DNA of 64,000 nucleotides. Source: Fibrobacterota bacterium (GTDB lineage: Bacteria > Fibrobacterota > Chitinivibrionia > Chitinivibrionales > Chitinispirillaceae). The stretch is taken from the NCBI GenBank assembly GCA_023459055.1, contig JAEWVR010000031.1, positions 248,001-312,000 of the forward strand, written 5' to 3'. A program made the position numbers and the translations under genes. Within the stretch, counting starts at the first letter, position 1. Every line of letters starts with the position of its first letter. A model generated the notes under the pieces. That model searched no databases. It was given only the letters and a program-made list of their open reading frames with translations, and was not told the DNA's origin. Below are positions 8,136 through 17,536 of the stretch, one piece after another.

Positions 8136-9401
8136 TTATTTAAAAATCGACATTGTTGGCCGTGCACCAGCATCCTTAAGTAGCTGAATAATTTTATGAT
8201 CTTTACGCGCATATGCATAATCCAGCGCATTGCGATTGTTTTTATTTTCAATATTTACATCAGCACCAGCTTCAACAAGCCTTCTTACTACATCAATTTT
8301 ACCATTAACAACCGCATACATAAGTGCTGTGCCGAAAATATCATTCTGGACATTAATATTCGCACCATACATGATCAGTTCATCAACAATAGTCAGGTTA
8401 CCCTGCGATGATGCAACTATCAGTGCAGTACTCCCATAATCGTTCTTTTTATCAACAGATCCCGGCTTACTCATCAGTAATTCCCGAACCTTCTCGACAT
8501 CGTTATTACGCGCGGCGGTAAGCAGTGGCGAATAACCATCCGGACTTTTTTCGAGCAGTAGTTTTTCCACTTTGTTATATCCGTACCGCATGGCCATCAT
8601 AAGCGGTGTACGGTTATCCTTATCCTTTAGATTGACATCCGCACCAGCATCAAGCAGTACCTTTACAATATCACTATTATTAATAATAACCGCAGCAAAA
8701 AGCGCAGATCGCCCGTGAGCATCCTGAGCATTAATATCAGCACCATAAGTTACAAGCATCTGAACAAGCCGTACATTTGATACATCCGCAGCAGCAATGA
8801 TTGGTGTACGCATTCTCCTGTCACGTGCGAAGACATCAGAACCAGCCTGGAGCAGCATTCCTGATACAGCTACCGATCGTCTTTCTAGCGCATACAGTAA
8901 CGGTGTCATTCCTTTTGCGTCAGAAATAAATGTATTGGCTCCATACCGTAACAGCAATGCAACCATAGCAGAATCACTGCGCATTACCGCATGCATGAGC
9001 GGAGGAATTCCCGCTGAATCCCCCTGATTTACATCTGCACCTTCATTAAGCAGATCTTCAGCAACTGATGGCATATTATTGATAACGGTATATAGAAGCG
9101 GGCTTTTCCCGGAACTGTCAGCTACATTTATATGAACATCTGCATTAATAAGCATCTTAATTATTGACTGACATCCGGCCGCTGATGCAGCAATAATCGG
9201 AGTCCTGCCTTTGGCGTCAGCTATCTCGGGATTTGCACCATTATCAAGTGAACTTTTAACACCGTTGCTGTCGCATACAGCAAGCGCCTGAAGCAACAAT
9301 GTGTCAGGTGAATTGGTAACATTTGTTTCAGAAAATGTGATCACACCCAAAAATGGACACAAAATCAATAACATCACTGATATACATTGTAACCTGAACA
9401 T
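8136..9401 (-). CDS. Secreted ankyrin-repeat protein
   Basis: A 421-aa protein with a signal peptide (MFRLQCISVMLLILCPFLG, about residues 1-25) and then ankyrin repeats nearly to the end, about eleven by eye. Typical repeat cores are GRTPIIAAS, GKSPLLYTVI, GIPPLMHAV, GMTPLLYAL, GRSALFAAV, NRTPLMMAM and GYSPLLTAA. Ankyrin arrays bind other proteins and have no activity of their own; the export signal places this one in the periplasm or outside. GAGAGG upstream supports the start. No adjacent gene indicates its partner. Confidence 0.85.
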   Translation of the reverse strand: MFRLQCISVMLLILCPFLGVITFSETNVTNSPDTLLLQALAVCDSNGVKSSLDNGANPEIADAKGRTPIIAASAAGCQSIIKMLINADVHINVADSSGKSPLLYTVINNMPSVAEDLLNEGADVNQGDSAGIPPLMHAVMRSDSAMVALLLRYGANTFISDAKGMTPLLYALERRSVAVSGMLLQAGSDVFARDRRMRTPIIAAADVSNVRLVQMLVTYGADINAQDAHGRSALFAAVIINNSDIVKVLLDAGADVNLKDKDNRTPLMMAMRYGYNKVEKLLLEKSPDGYSPLLTAARNNDVEKVRELLMSKPGSVDKKNDYGSTALIVASSQGNLTIVDELIMYGANINVQNDIFGTALMYAVVNGKIDVVRRLVEAGADVNIENKNNRNALDYAYARKDHKIIQLLKDAGARPTMSIFK

Positions 9402-9484
9402 ACCAGAGCCTCTCAGTTATATATCAAATCCCAAAACTTAGTGTGTTTGTATACGTTTTAATGGCTATAAATATGTCATTTTTT

Positions 9485-10120
9485 TTACACGCACAGAACT
9501 TTTAGTGCTTTTGCCTCAATAGCATCACGCTGAAGAACTGTTATTTTTGAGTATCCCTGCTTAATAAAATTCTGCCGAGTAAGCGAATTAAACACCGCAA
9601 TCGTCTCTGTTGGTTGAAGCATCAACAGATCCATAATCTCATCCTCAACATATTTACTTGATAATTCAAAACCGCAATCGGTCTTTACACAGTGATCACC
9701 GGCAAGAAGCAGCGCCAGAAGAGCACAAACCTTTTCCTCATTACCACAATCGGCTGTTTTTTTAATTTTCAGATCAACTTCACGTAACCGCTGAACAAGA
9801 ATCAAGGCAATTTTCCGAAACCATTCAGGCATTTTGGAAAATACAACATCAAAATCATCTGCACTGATCGCAATTACCTCAGTATCCTCAACCGCAACCC
9901 CGGATGCACTCCGTAGTCCTCTGTCAATAACAGTAATTTCACCAAGGACTGCACCCTGTCCTACCGTAGCGAGATCAAATTCAATATTACTTTCAATTTT
10001 GAATATGCGGACTGAACCTGTCTTAATAATAAAAAGCACCTGTGTCGGATCACCCTGATGAAACAGGTATTCTCCTTTTTTAAACAACCGCACATTCTTT
10101 GGAGAATCACTTTTCATCAT
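9485..10120 (-). CDS. Cyclic-nucleotide-binding domain regulator (Crp-like)
   Basis: N-terminal cNMP-binding beta-roll with a well-kept phosphate-binding cassette, GEITVIDRGLRSAS (Gly60-Glu61 and Arg70), so it should bind cAMP or a similar nucleotide. The C-terminal 90 residues are helical (KYVEDEIMDLLMLQPTET...) and occupy the place of the Crp winged helix, but the recognition helix is not a clear match, so DNA binding is only possible. It starts 13 nt after the SPOR lipoprotein gene and is probably in its operon; GAGGAT precedes the start. Length 211 aa is typical for Crp/Fnr-like proteins. Confidence 0.78.
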   Translation of the reverse strand: MMKSDSPKNVRLFKKGEYLFHQGDPTQVLFIIKTGSVRIFKIESNIEFDLATVGQGAVLGEITVIDRGLRSASGVAVEDTEVIAISADDFDVVFSKMPEWFRKIALILVQRLREVDLKIKKTADCGNEEKVCALLALLLAGDHCVKTDCGFELSSKYVEDEIMDLLMLQPTETIAVFNSLTRQNFIKQGYSKITVLQRDAIEAKALKVLCV

Positions 10121-10133
10121 CTAAAGTATATCC

Positions 10134-10667
10134 TCATTGTTTTACCTGTGTACCGCCTTTAATCGTTGCAATCCAGGCATCTGTATAACCAAGCTTCTTT
10201 ATTTTTTGCAGTAACGAGTCAGCATCACTCTTCTGATTGAACTCACCTGCATACAATTTGTAATAGGCTGCCTCCTGAACAATAGTGAGAACAGCAGAAA
10301 TTTGTTTTTCAAGTTTCCTTTTGTCCTCTTTTAACCTCTCAGGTTGGCTTGCGGCCATTATCTGTACTCTATACCTCGTTACTGTTTCTGATTGTACTGC
10401 TGAAACCGTACTTTTTCCAGTTTTTGTTGATTGTAGAATGAAATCACTTTCAGTAAGTGCGTACTCATTCCCCTTATTCAGTGTATCAAGAAGTGTAAGC
10501 GTTTGTTTTTCTGAACTAACCACTGCAGGTGCTGGAGTGAACGGTGCAATAGTCTCCGTTTTTTTCTCAGATGGTGGTGCAGTTTGGTCACTTTTTTTTC
10601 CAACATATGGGGTACAACCAATTACCATAACGGTTACAGATACAATTGTTATAATTTTTAAATCCAT
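10134..10667 (-). CDS. SPOR-domain lipoprotein
   Basis: Predicted outer-membrane or periplasmic lipoprotein that binds denuded peptidoglycan at septa. The chosen start gives MDLKIITIVSVTVMVIGC, a compact lipoprotein signal with the acceptor Cys at residue 18; a TTG nine codons earlier is the alternative. A Pro/Thr/Ser-rich linker (about 20-100) leads to a SPOR domain beginning RYRVQIMAAS and ending GYTDAWIATIKGG. Its length, 177 aa, matches small SPOR proteins. It lies 13 nt upstream of the cyclic-nucleotide-binding gene. Confidence 0.8.
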   Translation of the reverse strand: MDLKIITIVSVTVMVIGCTPYVGKKSDQTAPPSEKKTETIAPFTPAPAVVSSEKQTLTLLDTLNKGNEYALTESDFILQSTKTGKSTVSAVQSETVTRYRVQIMAASQPERLKEDKRKLEKQISAVLTIVQEAAYYKLYAGEFNQKSDADSLLQKIKKLGYTDAWIATIKGGTQVKQ

Positions 10668-10776
10668 TATATGATTCCAGAGGTTAATGTTCAACGAAAT
10701 GTTACCTCTAAAAGATAATTAATAACGCACTATTTTGCAGAACACTTTTTTAAATTCCATTTCATTATTCGGTATT

Positions 10777-11217
10777 TCATTTTTCACATGCAATCTTTAA
10801 TTCCTGTATGTTTTTCTGAACACCTTTATCTAAATTTTCATTAAAATAATTTTTAAAAAGCCTTGGAAAGATTCCCTGTAAACTTTCTTCAACTTTTACG
10901 ATCGTTTTTCCTTCACCATCATCTTTAATAAACCAATTATGAATTGCACTTGTACCAATTGTTTTTCCAGTCCATCCAAATTCAGTTATAGGCATTGACG
11001 TATGAATTTTCGATAAAAATGATAACCCACCAGCTTTCCATTTAAATTCAGCACCTTCCCTTAACTCTCCCTTTAAATTTGAGTACGTAACTTCCGATTG
11101 CCAGCTTGGCCAGTCATTAATGGATGTTAAAATTTTCCAGACTTTTTCTTTTGATGCTTCAATTATAATTTCAGTTTGTGATTTAACAGGAGCATCTTTA
11201 TTTACAGGTACATTCAT
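10777..11217 (-). CDS. SRPBCC-fold protein
   Basis: A 146-aa START-like helix-grip protein of the polyketide-cyclase type. The start of the domain (TEIIIEASKEKVWKIL followed by INDWPSWQSEV) and the amphipathic C-terminal helix are characteristic; the fold makes a hydrophobic cavity for a small ligand. No catalytic residue can be assigned. A strong GGGAGGA site precedes the start. It is a single gene with a divergent neighbour and no pathway context. Confidence 0.75.
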   Translation of the reverse strand: MNVPVNKDAPVKSQTEIIIEASKEKVWKILTSINDWPSWQSEVTYSNLKGELREGAEFKWKAGGLSFLSKIHTSMPITEFGWTGKTIGTSAIHNWFIKDDGEGKTIVKVEESLQGIFPRLFKNYFNENLDKGVQKNIQELKIACEK

Positions 11218-11670
11218 TCTTCCTCCCTTTGTATTATGCTGCTTTTTTGATGATATATTGATACATAAATAACATCAACACAGTATTCTTTATTTAATAT
11301 TGCATAAATTGACTAAACCACTCAGCATTCACATCTTATCCGCAACACTTAAGTACTAATATATCATTTGACACATAAGCCGTATTTATTTGACATAAGA
11401 GTTGTTAGAATAAATGTTATAAAAGTGCTGTTATGAGTAAAAATTTCCTATATGATTCCTGATCAACATTTTCTTCCCGCATATTTTTTTTTCAAAGCAA
11501 TTATAGTATTTTAACACTAGATTATGAATGTGAATATCAATTAAGCTGCTCCTGATATCTTTCAGAAACAACTGCACTGTTTTCTTTATTATGTAAAAAC
11601 AGATTTCACATTGCTAAATCAGATTCAGAAGATATTTTCGACATATGCTTTTTCAGAAGGAGTAAATACA
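11218..11670. other. Divergent spacer between SRPBCC and antitoxin-like genes
   Basis: No coding region seen. Two copies of TTGACA (11365-11370 and 11390-11395) in a direct repeat, TTTGACA-(CA)-TAAG, resemble -35 boxes, but no well-spaced -10 accompanies either. AGAAGGAG at 11655-11662 is the ribosome binding site of the downstream gene. Confidence 0.4.
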
Positions 11671-11901
11671 ATGCAAATCGCAATTCGACTGAAACATAAA
11701 ATTACATCAGATAAAATTGTTCTCTCTGCACCTGAGATTTCCAGAATGATAGGTAGAGATGCAGAAATACTTATTCTTGTTGATGGTGAATTGGATCACT
11801 CTGCCCCTCCAAAAGGTCTCAAAAACAGCGGGCATGTTGCAGGTTCCATTATACTTGATGAAGAAGCGATGGAAGAACTACTTAAAAACCGATTCAGGTA
11901 A
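11671..11901 (+). CDS. Small antitoxin-like protein, no toxin partner visible
   Basis: 76 aa beginning MQIAIRLKHKITSDKI; AGAAGGAG upstream selects this ATG over an in-frame one 60 nt earlier. The N-terminal half, with a strand pattern ending IGRDAEILILVDG, resembles short AbrB- or RelB-like antitoxins often placed before PIN or RelE toxins. The second half (HVAGSIILDEEAMEELLKNRFR region) is a charged helix. No toxin gene follows; the next gene is on the opposite strand. The family was not firmly recognised, and it may be an orphan antitoxin or an unrelated small protein. Confidence 0.5.
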   Translation: MQIAIRLKHKITSDKIVLSAPEISRMIGRDAEILILVDGELDHSAPPKGLKNSGHVAGSIILDEEAMEELLKNRFR

Positions 11902-11926
11902 ATAGGGACTTTTTAAAAATTTGCGG

Positions 11927-11952
11927 GTGTGTGAAAAAAATATTTCACACAC
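11927..11952. terminator. 10-bp hairpin between convergent genes
   Basis: GTGTGTGAAA (11927-11936) and TTTCACACAC (11943-11952) pair perfectly with a 6-nt loop. On the minus strand the stem is followed after a few bases by ATTTTT, so it can end the yceH transcript; it could act on both strands. Confidence 0.6.
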
Positions 11953-11987
11953 GTAGTATTGGCCATGTTGTTTTTAGGCACCAATAC

Positions 11988-12659
11988 TTATTCAAGCTGC
12001 TTTTTGAAATCAAGGAATTGCATTTTTAAATCGTTTAGTTCAGTTTTCAATGATGCGACCTCATTTTCCAGTGATGAAATGCGCTCTGACGTCGAACTAA
12101 TCGATATTTTAGGATGTTCTGTAACCTGATTCACAACAGAACTATCCTGATTAATCTCGATCTCTCCGCCCAAAAGATGCATATATCGGTTTTCTTTCCT
12201 TCCAGGTTGACGAGGTAGTTCAACAACAAATGGACCATCCTCCCTGGAAATTAAACCTTTTACTGTTTTTTCTACATCCTCAAGTGATGCAAACGAGCAC
12301 ATGCGATCGGTTCTTGTTCGTAACTCTCCAACCGTTTGAGGTCCGCGCAGTAAAAGAATACATAGTACAGCGATTTCCTCTTTCGAAAGTGTAAAAAGAC
12401 TTCTTAAATTATGCTCATATTTGGGCACCCTTGCCCCGGCACTGGTGAACTGCCATCCAAGACGCTTGTCCCGAAGTGTTTCTATCGCCGCATGAACTTC
12501 ATTTTCAGAAAGTTCCATAACCGGTTCTCTGTTTGATTTTTGGTTACAGGCATTTGTGAGTGCATTCAAACTCATTGGATAATATTCCGGTGTAGTGATC
12601 TCTTTTTCTATTAATGATCCGAGAACCCTGATTTCTACTGTGTTCAATAAAATATTCAT
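11988..12659 (-). CDS. yceH: YceH-family (UPF0502 / DUF480) protein
   Basis: A 223-aa member of the YceH family, made of two winged-helix domains of unknown cellular role. Recognised from the N terminus (EIRVLGSLIEKEITTPEYYP), the conserved NQKSNREPVMELSE segment and the second domain ELRTRTDRMCSF. The last 35 residues form a coiled coil (heptads in SSLENEVASLKTELNDLKMQ), which is usual for the family and suggests oligomerisation. AAGGAG sits 8 nt before the start. DNA binding is suggested by the fold but not shown. Confidence 0.85.
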   Translation of the reverse strand: MNILLNTVEIRVLGSLIEKEITTPEYYPMSLNALTNACNQKSNREPVMELSENEVHAAIETLRDKRLGWQFTSAGARVPKYEHNLRSLFTLSKEEIAVLCILLLRGPQTVGELRTRTDRMCSFASLEDVEKTVKGLISREDGPFVVELPRQPGRKENRYMHLLGGEIEINQDSSVVNQVTEHPKISISSTSERISSLENEVASLKTELNDLKMQFLDFKKQLE

Positions 12660-12868
12660 AAAAGATCTCCTTAAAACGCAGTATGCTTTACTATTACTAA
12701 CGTTTTGTCCTTGCTTTCAAGATTACGATAATAGACACATTTACACAAATAAAAAAATCAATGCATTTTTTAAACCATAAATATATACTAAAAATAATAG
12801 TGATTCAATCGCTTAAAAAAATGTTTAATTTTCAAATTAATTGTCCAAACTTTTTAGAAGGAGTTTGT

Positions 12869-13342
12869 ATGGGTCCTTCAGCGTTAATTAAAGTTCTGAT
12901 TTCAGTTGTCACACTATCTGTTGTGTCGGTATCTGCACAAAAAACAGTTTCAGCTCAGGAGCAACAACCAGTGGCATCACCAGTAGTATCACCCGACAAA
13001 TCTAATATAGGTGCAAATGGTGCGTATGTTGACAGGATTGCATTATGCCTTGATATTAAGGATAATGAACCAGATATTATTGATTCTGTGTTTCCCCCGA
13101 ATGTGAAAAGATTGTACTGTTTCACTGCAATTAAAGGTGCCAGAGATGTCAGCGAGATACAGCATCGATGGTATTATAATGACGACTTACAGGCATCAGT
13201 CAGTCTGAGAATTGGCTCAGCAAGCTGGAGAACATACAGCGCGAAATCAATTCCATCGGTATATACCGGTGAATGGCGTGTATCAATAGTAAATTCAATA
13301 AATGAAGAAGTACTTAAAACAATTAAATTTCACATCCAATAA
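12869..13342 (+). CDS. Secreted DUF2914-domain protein
   Basis: 157 aa. AGAAGGAG supports the ATG at 12869 and rules out an upstream in-frame start. A signal peptide (about residues 1-25, ending VSVSA) and a Gln/Pro/Ser-rich linker lead into a C-terminal domain matching DUF2914: ALCLDIKDNEPD, LYCFTAIKGA, QHRWYYND and GEWRVSIVNS. The domain is an Ig-like sandwich of unknown function, usually periplasmic. It is monocistronic and ends just before a rho-independent terminator. Confidence 0.75.
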   Translation: MGPSALIKVLISVVTLSVVSVSAQKTVSAQEQQPVASPVVSPDKSNIGANGAYVDRIALCLDIKDNEPDIIDSVFPPNVKRLYCFTAIKGARDVSEIQHRWYYNDDLQASVSLRIGSASWRTYSAKSIPSVYTGEWRVSIVNSINEEVLKTIKFHIQ

Positions 13343-13395
13343 ATCAACAGATCATGTGAACTACTAACACCTTATAAAGTATTAATTTTTTACAA

Positions 13396-13422
13396 AAAAA
13401 GGCTCGATTTCAGAGCCTTTTT
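13396..13422 (+). terminator. Rho-independent terminator
   Basis: AAAAAGGCTC (13396-13405) pairs with GAGCCTTTTT (13413-13422) around a 7-nt loop. The A-run and T-run make it work in both directions, between the convergent DUF2914 and metallophosphatase genes. Confidence 0.85.
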
Positions 13423-13440
13423 ATATAATAAATATTATTA

Positions 13441-13500
13441 ATTTGCTACCTGCTACCTGCTTCTGATTTCTGGCTCCCTACTCCCTTCCCCCTGCCCCCT
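13441..13500. repeat. C/T-rich low-complexity repeat at a gene end
   Basis: The plus strand has tandem GCTACCT units, then CTTCTGATTTCTGGCTCC and a run of CCCT/CCCC. It encodes the last 17 residues of the metallophosphatase fusion. A similar phrase, CTGGCTTCTGGATTCT, occurs at 22098-22113, hinting at a dispersed repeat family. Confidence 0.45.
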
Positions 13501-15737
13501 AACAATGCTTCGAGCTCATTCTTACTTCCGGCAATTGCAGTTTCGCGATTATCAAACAGCACTACAACCGGTTCACGTATTGACAATTGAAGCAACAACT
13601 TCCAATGCTCCATAAGTGCATCAGAGTTTGCCCGAAGCGTCGTTATAAATGTATCGGATGGAATTGATAGCCCGTCAAGTAATCTGAACCAGTACGAATT
13701 ACCGGGAGATTTTGCATACTCTGTGAGATATGTTTTTGCTTTACTGCTGAAAAACTTTTCCATTGTCAGCCATCTTAGTGCTTCCTCATGACGAAACCCT
13801 TCCTCGGTACCCCACAGATCTTTCTGAGGATCATCATAAAACATTGGCAAAATAGAAATTTTTCTATACAGTGCAGTATCTCTTTGTATGCTGCCAAGTA
13901 TCCCGGAAATATCTTTAAAAAATGGATCTATAAACAGTACAATTGTACCATTCTCCATGGGACGCTTGAGAAAGTAATTACTCCGTACAATCCCTTTCTT
14001 AAAAAACAATCCTCCATTTTTATCAACCAGTCCCTTTTCTACCTGTTCATAATTATATGCCTGTTTTACATCCCTGTTGAAAAGATAAAATGGAAGAGCA
14101 TCAACCTGATACCGGTTGATTATATCTTTCCCTTTCTGTGAACTCATTGCCACCTTCTCAATTGTCACACCGGCAAAGAGCTCTTCGGTTGTTGTAATTA
14201 CCATATCCTCAGGTTTTTGCCGTGATGAATCGGGTACGACAACCGTAAATGTAAACTTTACAGCCTCTGCAAAAATGCATTTCTTATTTACACACTTTCC
14301 CAGTTTCCCTTTTTGTTTGCAATCAGAATTATCGATACACTGAGGTAATGAATCACAATATTTTTCTTTTCCGGCACCTTCGCACCTGTTTTTCAGGAGT
14401 CTCTCAAGTGTCAACTGTTTTTCATAAGGGTTATTATTAATGAGTAGTGTTGGTGATGCTTTAATGTTGACACGATCGGATCGAAGATAATGTCCTGCAA
14501 GTTGTGATACTCCATTTTTTTCTATCCACGTATCAATATCAGCCTGGGCAATACCCATTTTCTTAAGGGTGATCTCGGTTGTTATTGATGAGTCGGCGAT
14601 CGTTTTTAAAAACTCAAGCCATCGTGATGGATACAGATTCTTCACCGCAAGCCACATCATTTCTTCACGCACTTCAGCCGGCCCATGAAGAGAACTGAGG
14701 ATTGAATCATTTTCAACGGAACCTATAAACCAGATATTCCAGTTTATATCAGGATTTTTGCTGATAAATTTTACGAAGTCCGGAAGCGATTCAAGACCGT
14801 AAGGACATTGGCTCATCATGTAAAGATCATAGACATCCGTCTGCTTGCCTTTTTTTAACGCATCGATAACAACGGATACTTTCGGATCATCAGGAAGATC
14901 GTTTGTAATTAAGTACCATCCACTCTTGTCAACTATCAGTTTTTTTTCTTTTTCAACCAGTCGTGCATATGACAAACTTTTTCCCTGAAACCCGAACTGC
15001 ATCACCGGTATGTTATTTACCATTGATAATGCATTCGTTTCAGTTTTACGGTGACCGTTTACTGCCAAATCAATATCCGGCAGAGAATCAAGCAGTTCCC
15101 GTGTTTTGCTGCTGCCCAGATGCGATAACACAATCTGATAATCCGACTTCGCGCGTAGTTCATTCCAGATTTTTTTCAATGATTTAAGTGGATCCGCAAC
15201 AACGATCTTTGGATCACCGGCAAAGAGTTTTTCCTGTGTTACCACAGATGTAACAGCGATTCGCTTCCCCTCTTTGTTAAGTACAAGATAGGGTGTAAAA
15301 AGGAGCGATCCATTTTCCCTGAAACAATTTGCAGAGATAAGGGGCAGTGATGAAGCCTTTGCTCTTTGAAAAAGCCATTCTCCACCATATTGTAAATCAT
15401 CATCACCCACTCCTATTGCATCATACCGAAGCAGCTCCATACCAGCAATCGTTTGTTCTGTACGAATCGAATCTGCTTCACGTCCTTCTGTGTAGGTGTC
15501 GTACAAACCACCGGCAGAAAATCCTCCTGCATCAAGAAGAAGCATATTTTTTCTTCCCCCCATTGCATTCAGGAAAAACGATCGTTTCGGTAAACCACCA
15601 CCGGGCTCAATGCTGCAATCGCAGGCCTGAACCATCCCATGCGTATCCCCACTGGCAATTACGGTTATGCTTTCTTCTGCAGCAATAACCGCAGCAACAA
15701 CAACTAACAATGAAAACAATGTGCAGGTACATTTCAT
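13446..15737 (-). CDS. Periplasmic metallophosphatase fused to thioredoxin-fold domains
   Basis: A 763-aa exported protein. After a signal peptide (1-20) comes a 5'-nucleotidase/SoxB-like metallophosphatase domain with ASGDTHG (28-34), a CDC motif followed by GGGLPKR (39-52), LSHLGSS (204-210) and NGHRKTE (227-233). A thioredoxin-fold part begins near 300 with the redox-like motif Cys311-Pro-Tyr-Gly, followed by a DsbA-like helical section, a cysteine-rich patch (about 435-480) and a second thioredoxin-like region without a CxxC. Metallophosphatases with this CxC...GGL signature occur near sulfur and redox functions, but no substrate can be assigned. The extreme C terminus (GGRGKGVGSQKSEAGSR) is encoded by a low-complexity repeat and may be acquired. 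Confidence 0.75.
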   Translation of the reverse strand: MKCTCTLFSLLVVVAAVIAAEESITVIASGDTHGMVQACDCSIEPGGGLPKRSFFLNAMGGRKNMLLLDAGGFSAGGLYDTYTEGREADSIRTEQTIAGMELLRYDAIGVGDDDLQYGGEWLFQRAKASSLPLISANCFRENGSLLFTPYLVLNKEGKRIAVTSVVTQEKLFAGDPKIVVADPLKSLKKIWNELRAKSDYQIVLSHLGSSKTRELLDSLPDIDLAVNGHRKTETNALSMVNNIPVMQFGFQGKSLSYARLVEKEKKLIVDKSGWYLITNDLPDDPKVSVVIDALKKGKQTDVYDLYMMSQCPYGLESLPDFVKFISKNPDINWNIWFIGSVENDSILSSLHGPAEVREEMMWLAVKNLYPSRWLEFLKTIADSSITTEITLKKMGIAQADIDTWIEKNGVSQLAGHYLRSDRVNIKASPTLLINNNPYEKQLTLERLLKNRCEGAGKEKYCDSLPQCIDNSDCKQKGKLGKCVNKKCIFAEAVKFTFTVVVPDSSRQKPEDMVITTTEELFAGVTIEKVAMSSQKGKDIINRYQVDALPFYLFNRDVKQAYNYEQVEKGLVDKNGGLFFKKGIVRSNYFLKRPMENGTIVLFIDPFFKDISGILGSIQRDTALYRKISILPMFYDDPQKDLWGTEEGFRHEEALRWLTMEKFFSSKAKTYLTEYAKSPGNSYWFRLLDGLSIPSDTFITTLRANSDALMEHWKLLLQLSIREPVVVLFDNRETAIAGSKNELEALLGGRGKGVGSQKSEAGSR

Positions 15738-15876
15738 GACCTTGTCCCTCTTTATGTCTGATGTCGCAATTCGATCATCTTAGCATACTCCCCACTATGA
15801 TTACCACAACAAATACACATTTTCCACATTTTATTGTGTTTAAATTTTACATGGAATATAATGGTAATCTACAGAT

Positions 15877-17154
15877 TTACACAGCAACCACAATGTAATA
15901 ACTTTTCTTGCCCTTTTGAAAAAGCAGGTATTTATTATTCAAAAGGTTATCTGCTGATATGATCATTGCGCTATCAGATATTTTCTCTTTATTAAGCGAC
16001 ACTCCTCCGCCTGCGATCATCCGTTTCGCTTCACCCTTTGATGGAAACATTGGTGTTTTCTCACTAATCAAATCTACAACTGGAATTCCTGCAGTAAGTG
16101 AGTCCCTTGAAATTTCTGCTTTCGGAACACCATCAAATACAGAAAGGAAATCGCTTTCCGACAATCCTTTTAATGACTCTGTTGTTCCTTTACCAAACAG
16201 GATCTCTGATGCCCCCACGGCAGCGTTATAATCCTCTAATGAGTGTACTCTTACAGTAACATCTCTGGCAAGTGCTTTCTGCATCGCCCGTTCATGAGGA
16301 GCTTTTGCGTGTTCCTGCAGAATGGCTTCAATCTCATCCTTTGACAGGAGCGTAAAAATTTTCAGCAGATTTGGCGCATCCTCATCAGCAGTGTTCATCC
16401 AGTACTGGTAAAATTTATATGGTGATGTCTGTTCCGGATCAAGCCATACACTTTCCCCACCTTCTGATTTACCAAATTTTTTGCCATCAGCACGCTTTAG
16501 AAGTGGACAGGTGAGCGCGAATGCATCACCGGATGCTTTACGACGTACGAGCTCTGTTCCGGATGTAATATTACCCCACTGATCAGATCCACCGATCTGA
16601 AGAACACAATTTTTATTTGTATAAAGATGATAAAAATCGTATGCCTGAAGCAACTGATAACTGAATTCAGTAAAGGAAATGCCGTTATCCCACCGATTCT
16701 TTACAGAATCCTTTGCAACCATGTAATTAACAGTAAGATGTTTGCCGACATCACGTAAAAACTCAAGGAAACCAAATTTTTTAAACCAGTCGTAATTATT
16801 GACAATTTCAGCAGCACATTTTCCTGAAAAGTCAAGAAATTTTGCAAGCTGTTTTTTAATGCATTCCTGATTATGAGCTATAATATCAGGAGAAAGAAGA
16901 TTACGTTCCATTGACTTCCCCGATGGATCCCCGATCATACCGGTTGCACCACCAACAAGCGCAATCGGTTTGTGACCGCACCGCTGAAAATGCATCAGTA
17001 ACATGATCGGAATCATATGGCCGATATGCAGTGATGACGCAGTCGGATCAAACCCGGCATATCCGGCACAACTTGTACTATTAAGTTTTTCCTCAGTTCC
17101 CGGTGTAACATCGTGAATCATTCCACGCCATTTTAATTCTTCGATAAAATTCAT
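15877..17154 (-). CDS. tyrS: Tyrosyl-tRNA synthetase
   Basis: Class I aminoacyl-tRNA synthetase that charges tRNA-Tyr in the cytoplasm. Signatures are [16 protein letters not shown] with HIGH at 43-46, IGGSDQWGN (187-195) and the KMSKS counterpart KFGKS (226-230). A C-terminal S4-like RNA-binding domain ends the protein ([16 protein letters not shown]). The ATG at 17154 is preceded by AAGGA and avoids overlap with yraN; an upstream start would overlap it. Length 425 aa is standard. It follows yraN by 13 nt and probably shares a transcript. Confidence 0.96.
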   Translation of the reverse strand: MNFIEELKWRGMIHDVTPGTEEKLNSTSCAGYAGFDPTASSLHIGHMIPIMLLMHFQRCGHKPIALVGGATGMIGDPSGKSMERNLLSPDIIAHNQECIKKQLAKFLDFSGKCAAEIVNNYDWFKKFGFLEFLRDVGKHLTVNYMVAKDSVKNRWDNGISFTEFSYQLLQAYDFYHLYTNKNCVLQIGGSDQWGNITSGTELVRRKASGDAFALTCPLLKRADGKKFGKSEGGESVWLDPEQTSPYKFYQYWMNTADEDAPNLLKIFTLLSKDEIEAILQEHAKAPHERAMQKALARDVTVRVHSLEDYNAAVGASEILFGKGTTESLKGLSESDFLSVFDGVPKAEISRDSLTAGIPVVDLISEKTPMFPSKGEAKRMIAGGGVSLNKEKISDSAMIISADNLLNNKYLLFQKGKKSYYIVVAV

Positions 17155-17167
17155 GTGCTCTATATCC

Positions 17168-17530
17168 TTATGCTGTAAAAGCATTTTTTATATGTTTAAT
17201 TTTCCCCTGTAGAACAGCGATTACATCAAATCTGCATCTTGCTGTATTCATTTTATGTTCGTAAAGATACTGTCTGGCCATTGAAATTATTGTTAACTGC
17301 TTGGAACGGGTAACCCACTGTAACGGATTCCCGAATTTAAGCGAATTTGCTGACTTTACTTCAATAAAAACAATCATTCCATTTGAATCCTGTGCAATAC
17401 AATCAATTTCACCATGTTTCGATCTGTATTGACGACAAATAATAGAGTAGCCATTTGACAAAAGATACTCTGCAGCCAGTTCCTCACCCTGATCACCAAT
17501 GTCCCGTGTTGAAACGATATCATCATGCAT
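17168..17530 (-). CDS. yraN: YraN-family (UPF0102) nuclease-fold protein
   Basis: 120-aa member of the UPF0102 family, a small restriction-endonuclease-like fold. The nuclease motif is visible as [10 protein letters not shown] followed by [15 protein letters not shown], so the Asp, Glu and Lys of the PD-(D/E)xK pattern are intact. The family begins with [12 protein letters not shown], seen at residues 12-23. Its cellular role is not established. It sits between the Ser/Thr kinase gene (6-nt gap) and tyrS (13-nt gap) in one direction, suggesting an operon. Confidence 0.92.
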   Translation of the reverse strand: MHDDIVSTRDIGDQGEELAAEYLLSNGYSIICRQYRSKHGEIDCIAQDSNGMIVFIEVKSANSLKFGNPLQWVTRSKQLTIISMARQYLYEHKMNTARCRFDVIAVLQGKIKHIKNAFTA

Positions 17531-17536
17531 ATGCTA

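Noticed and set aside
11365..11395. Two TTGACA boxes as sigma-70 promoters
   Set aside because: No -10 box at 16-18 nt accompanies either, so no promoter is claimed.
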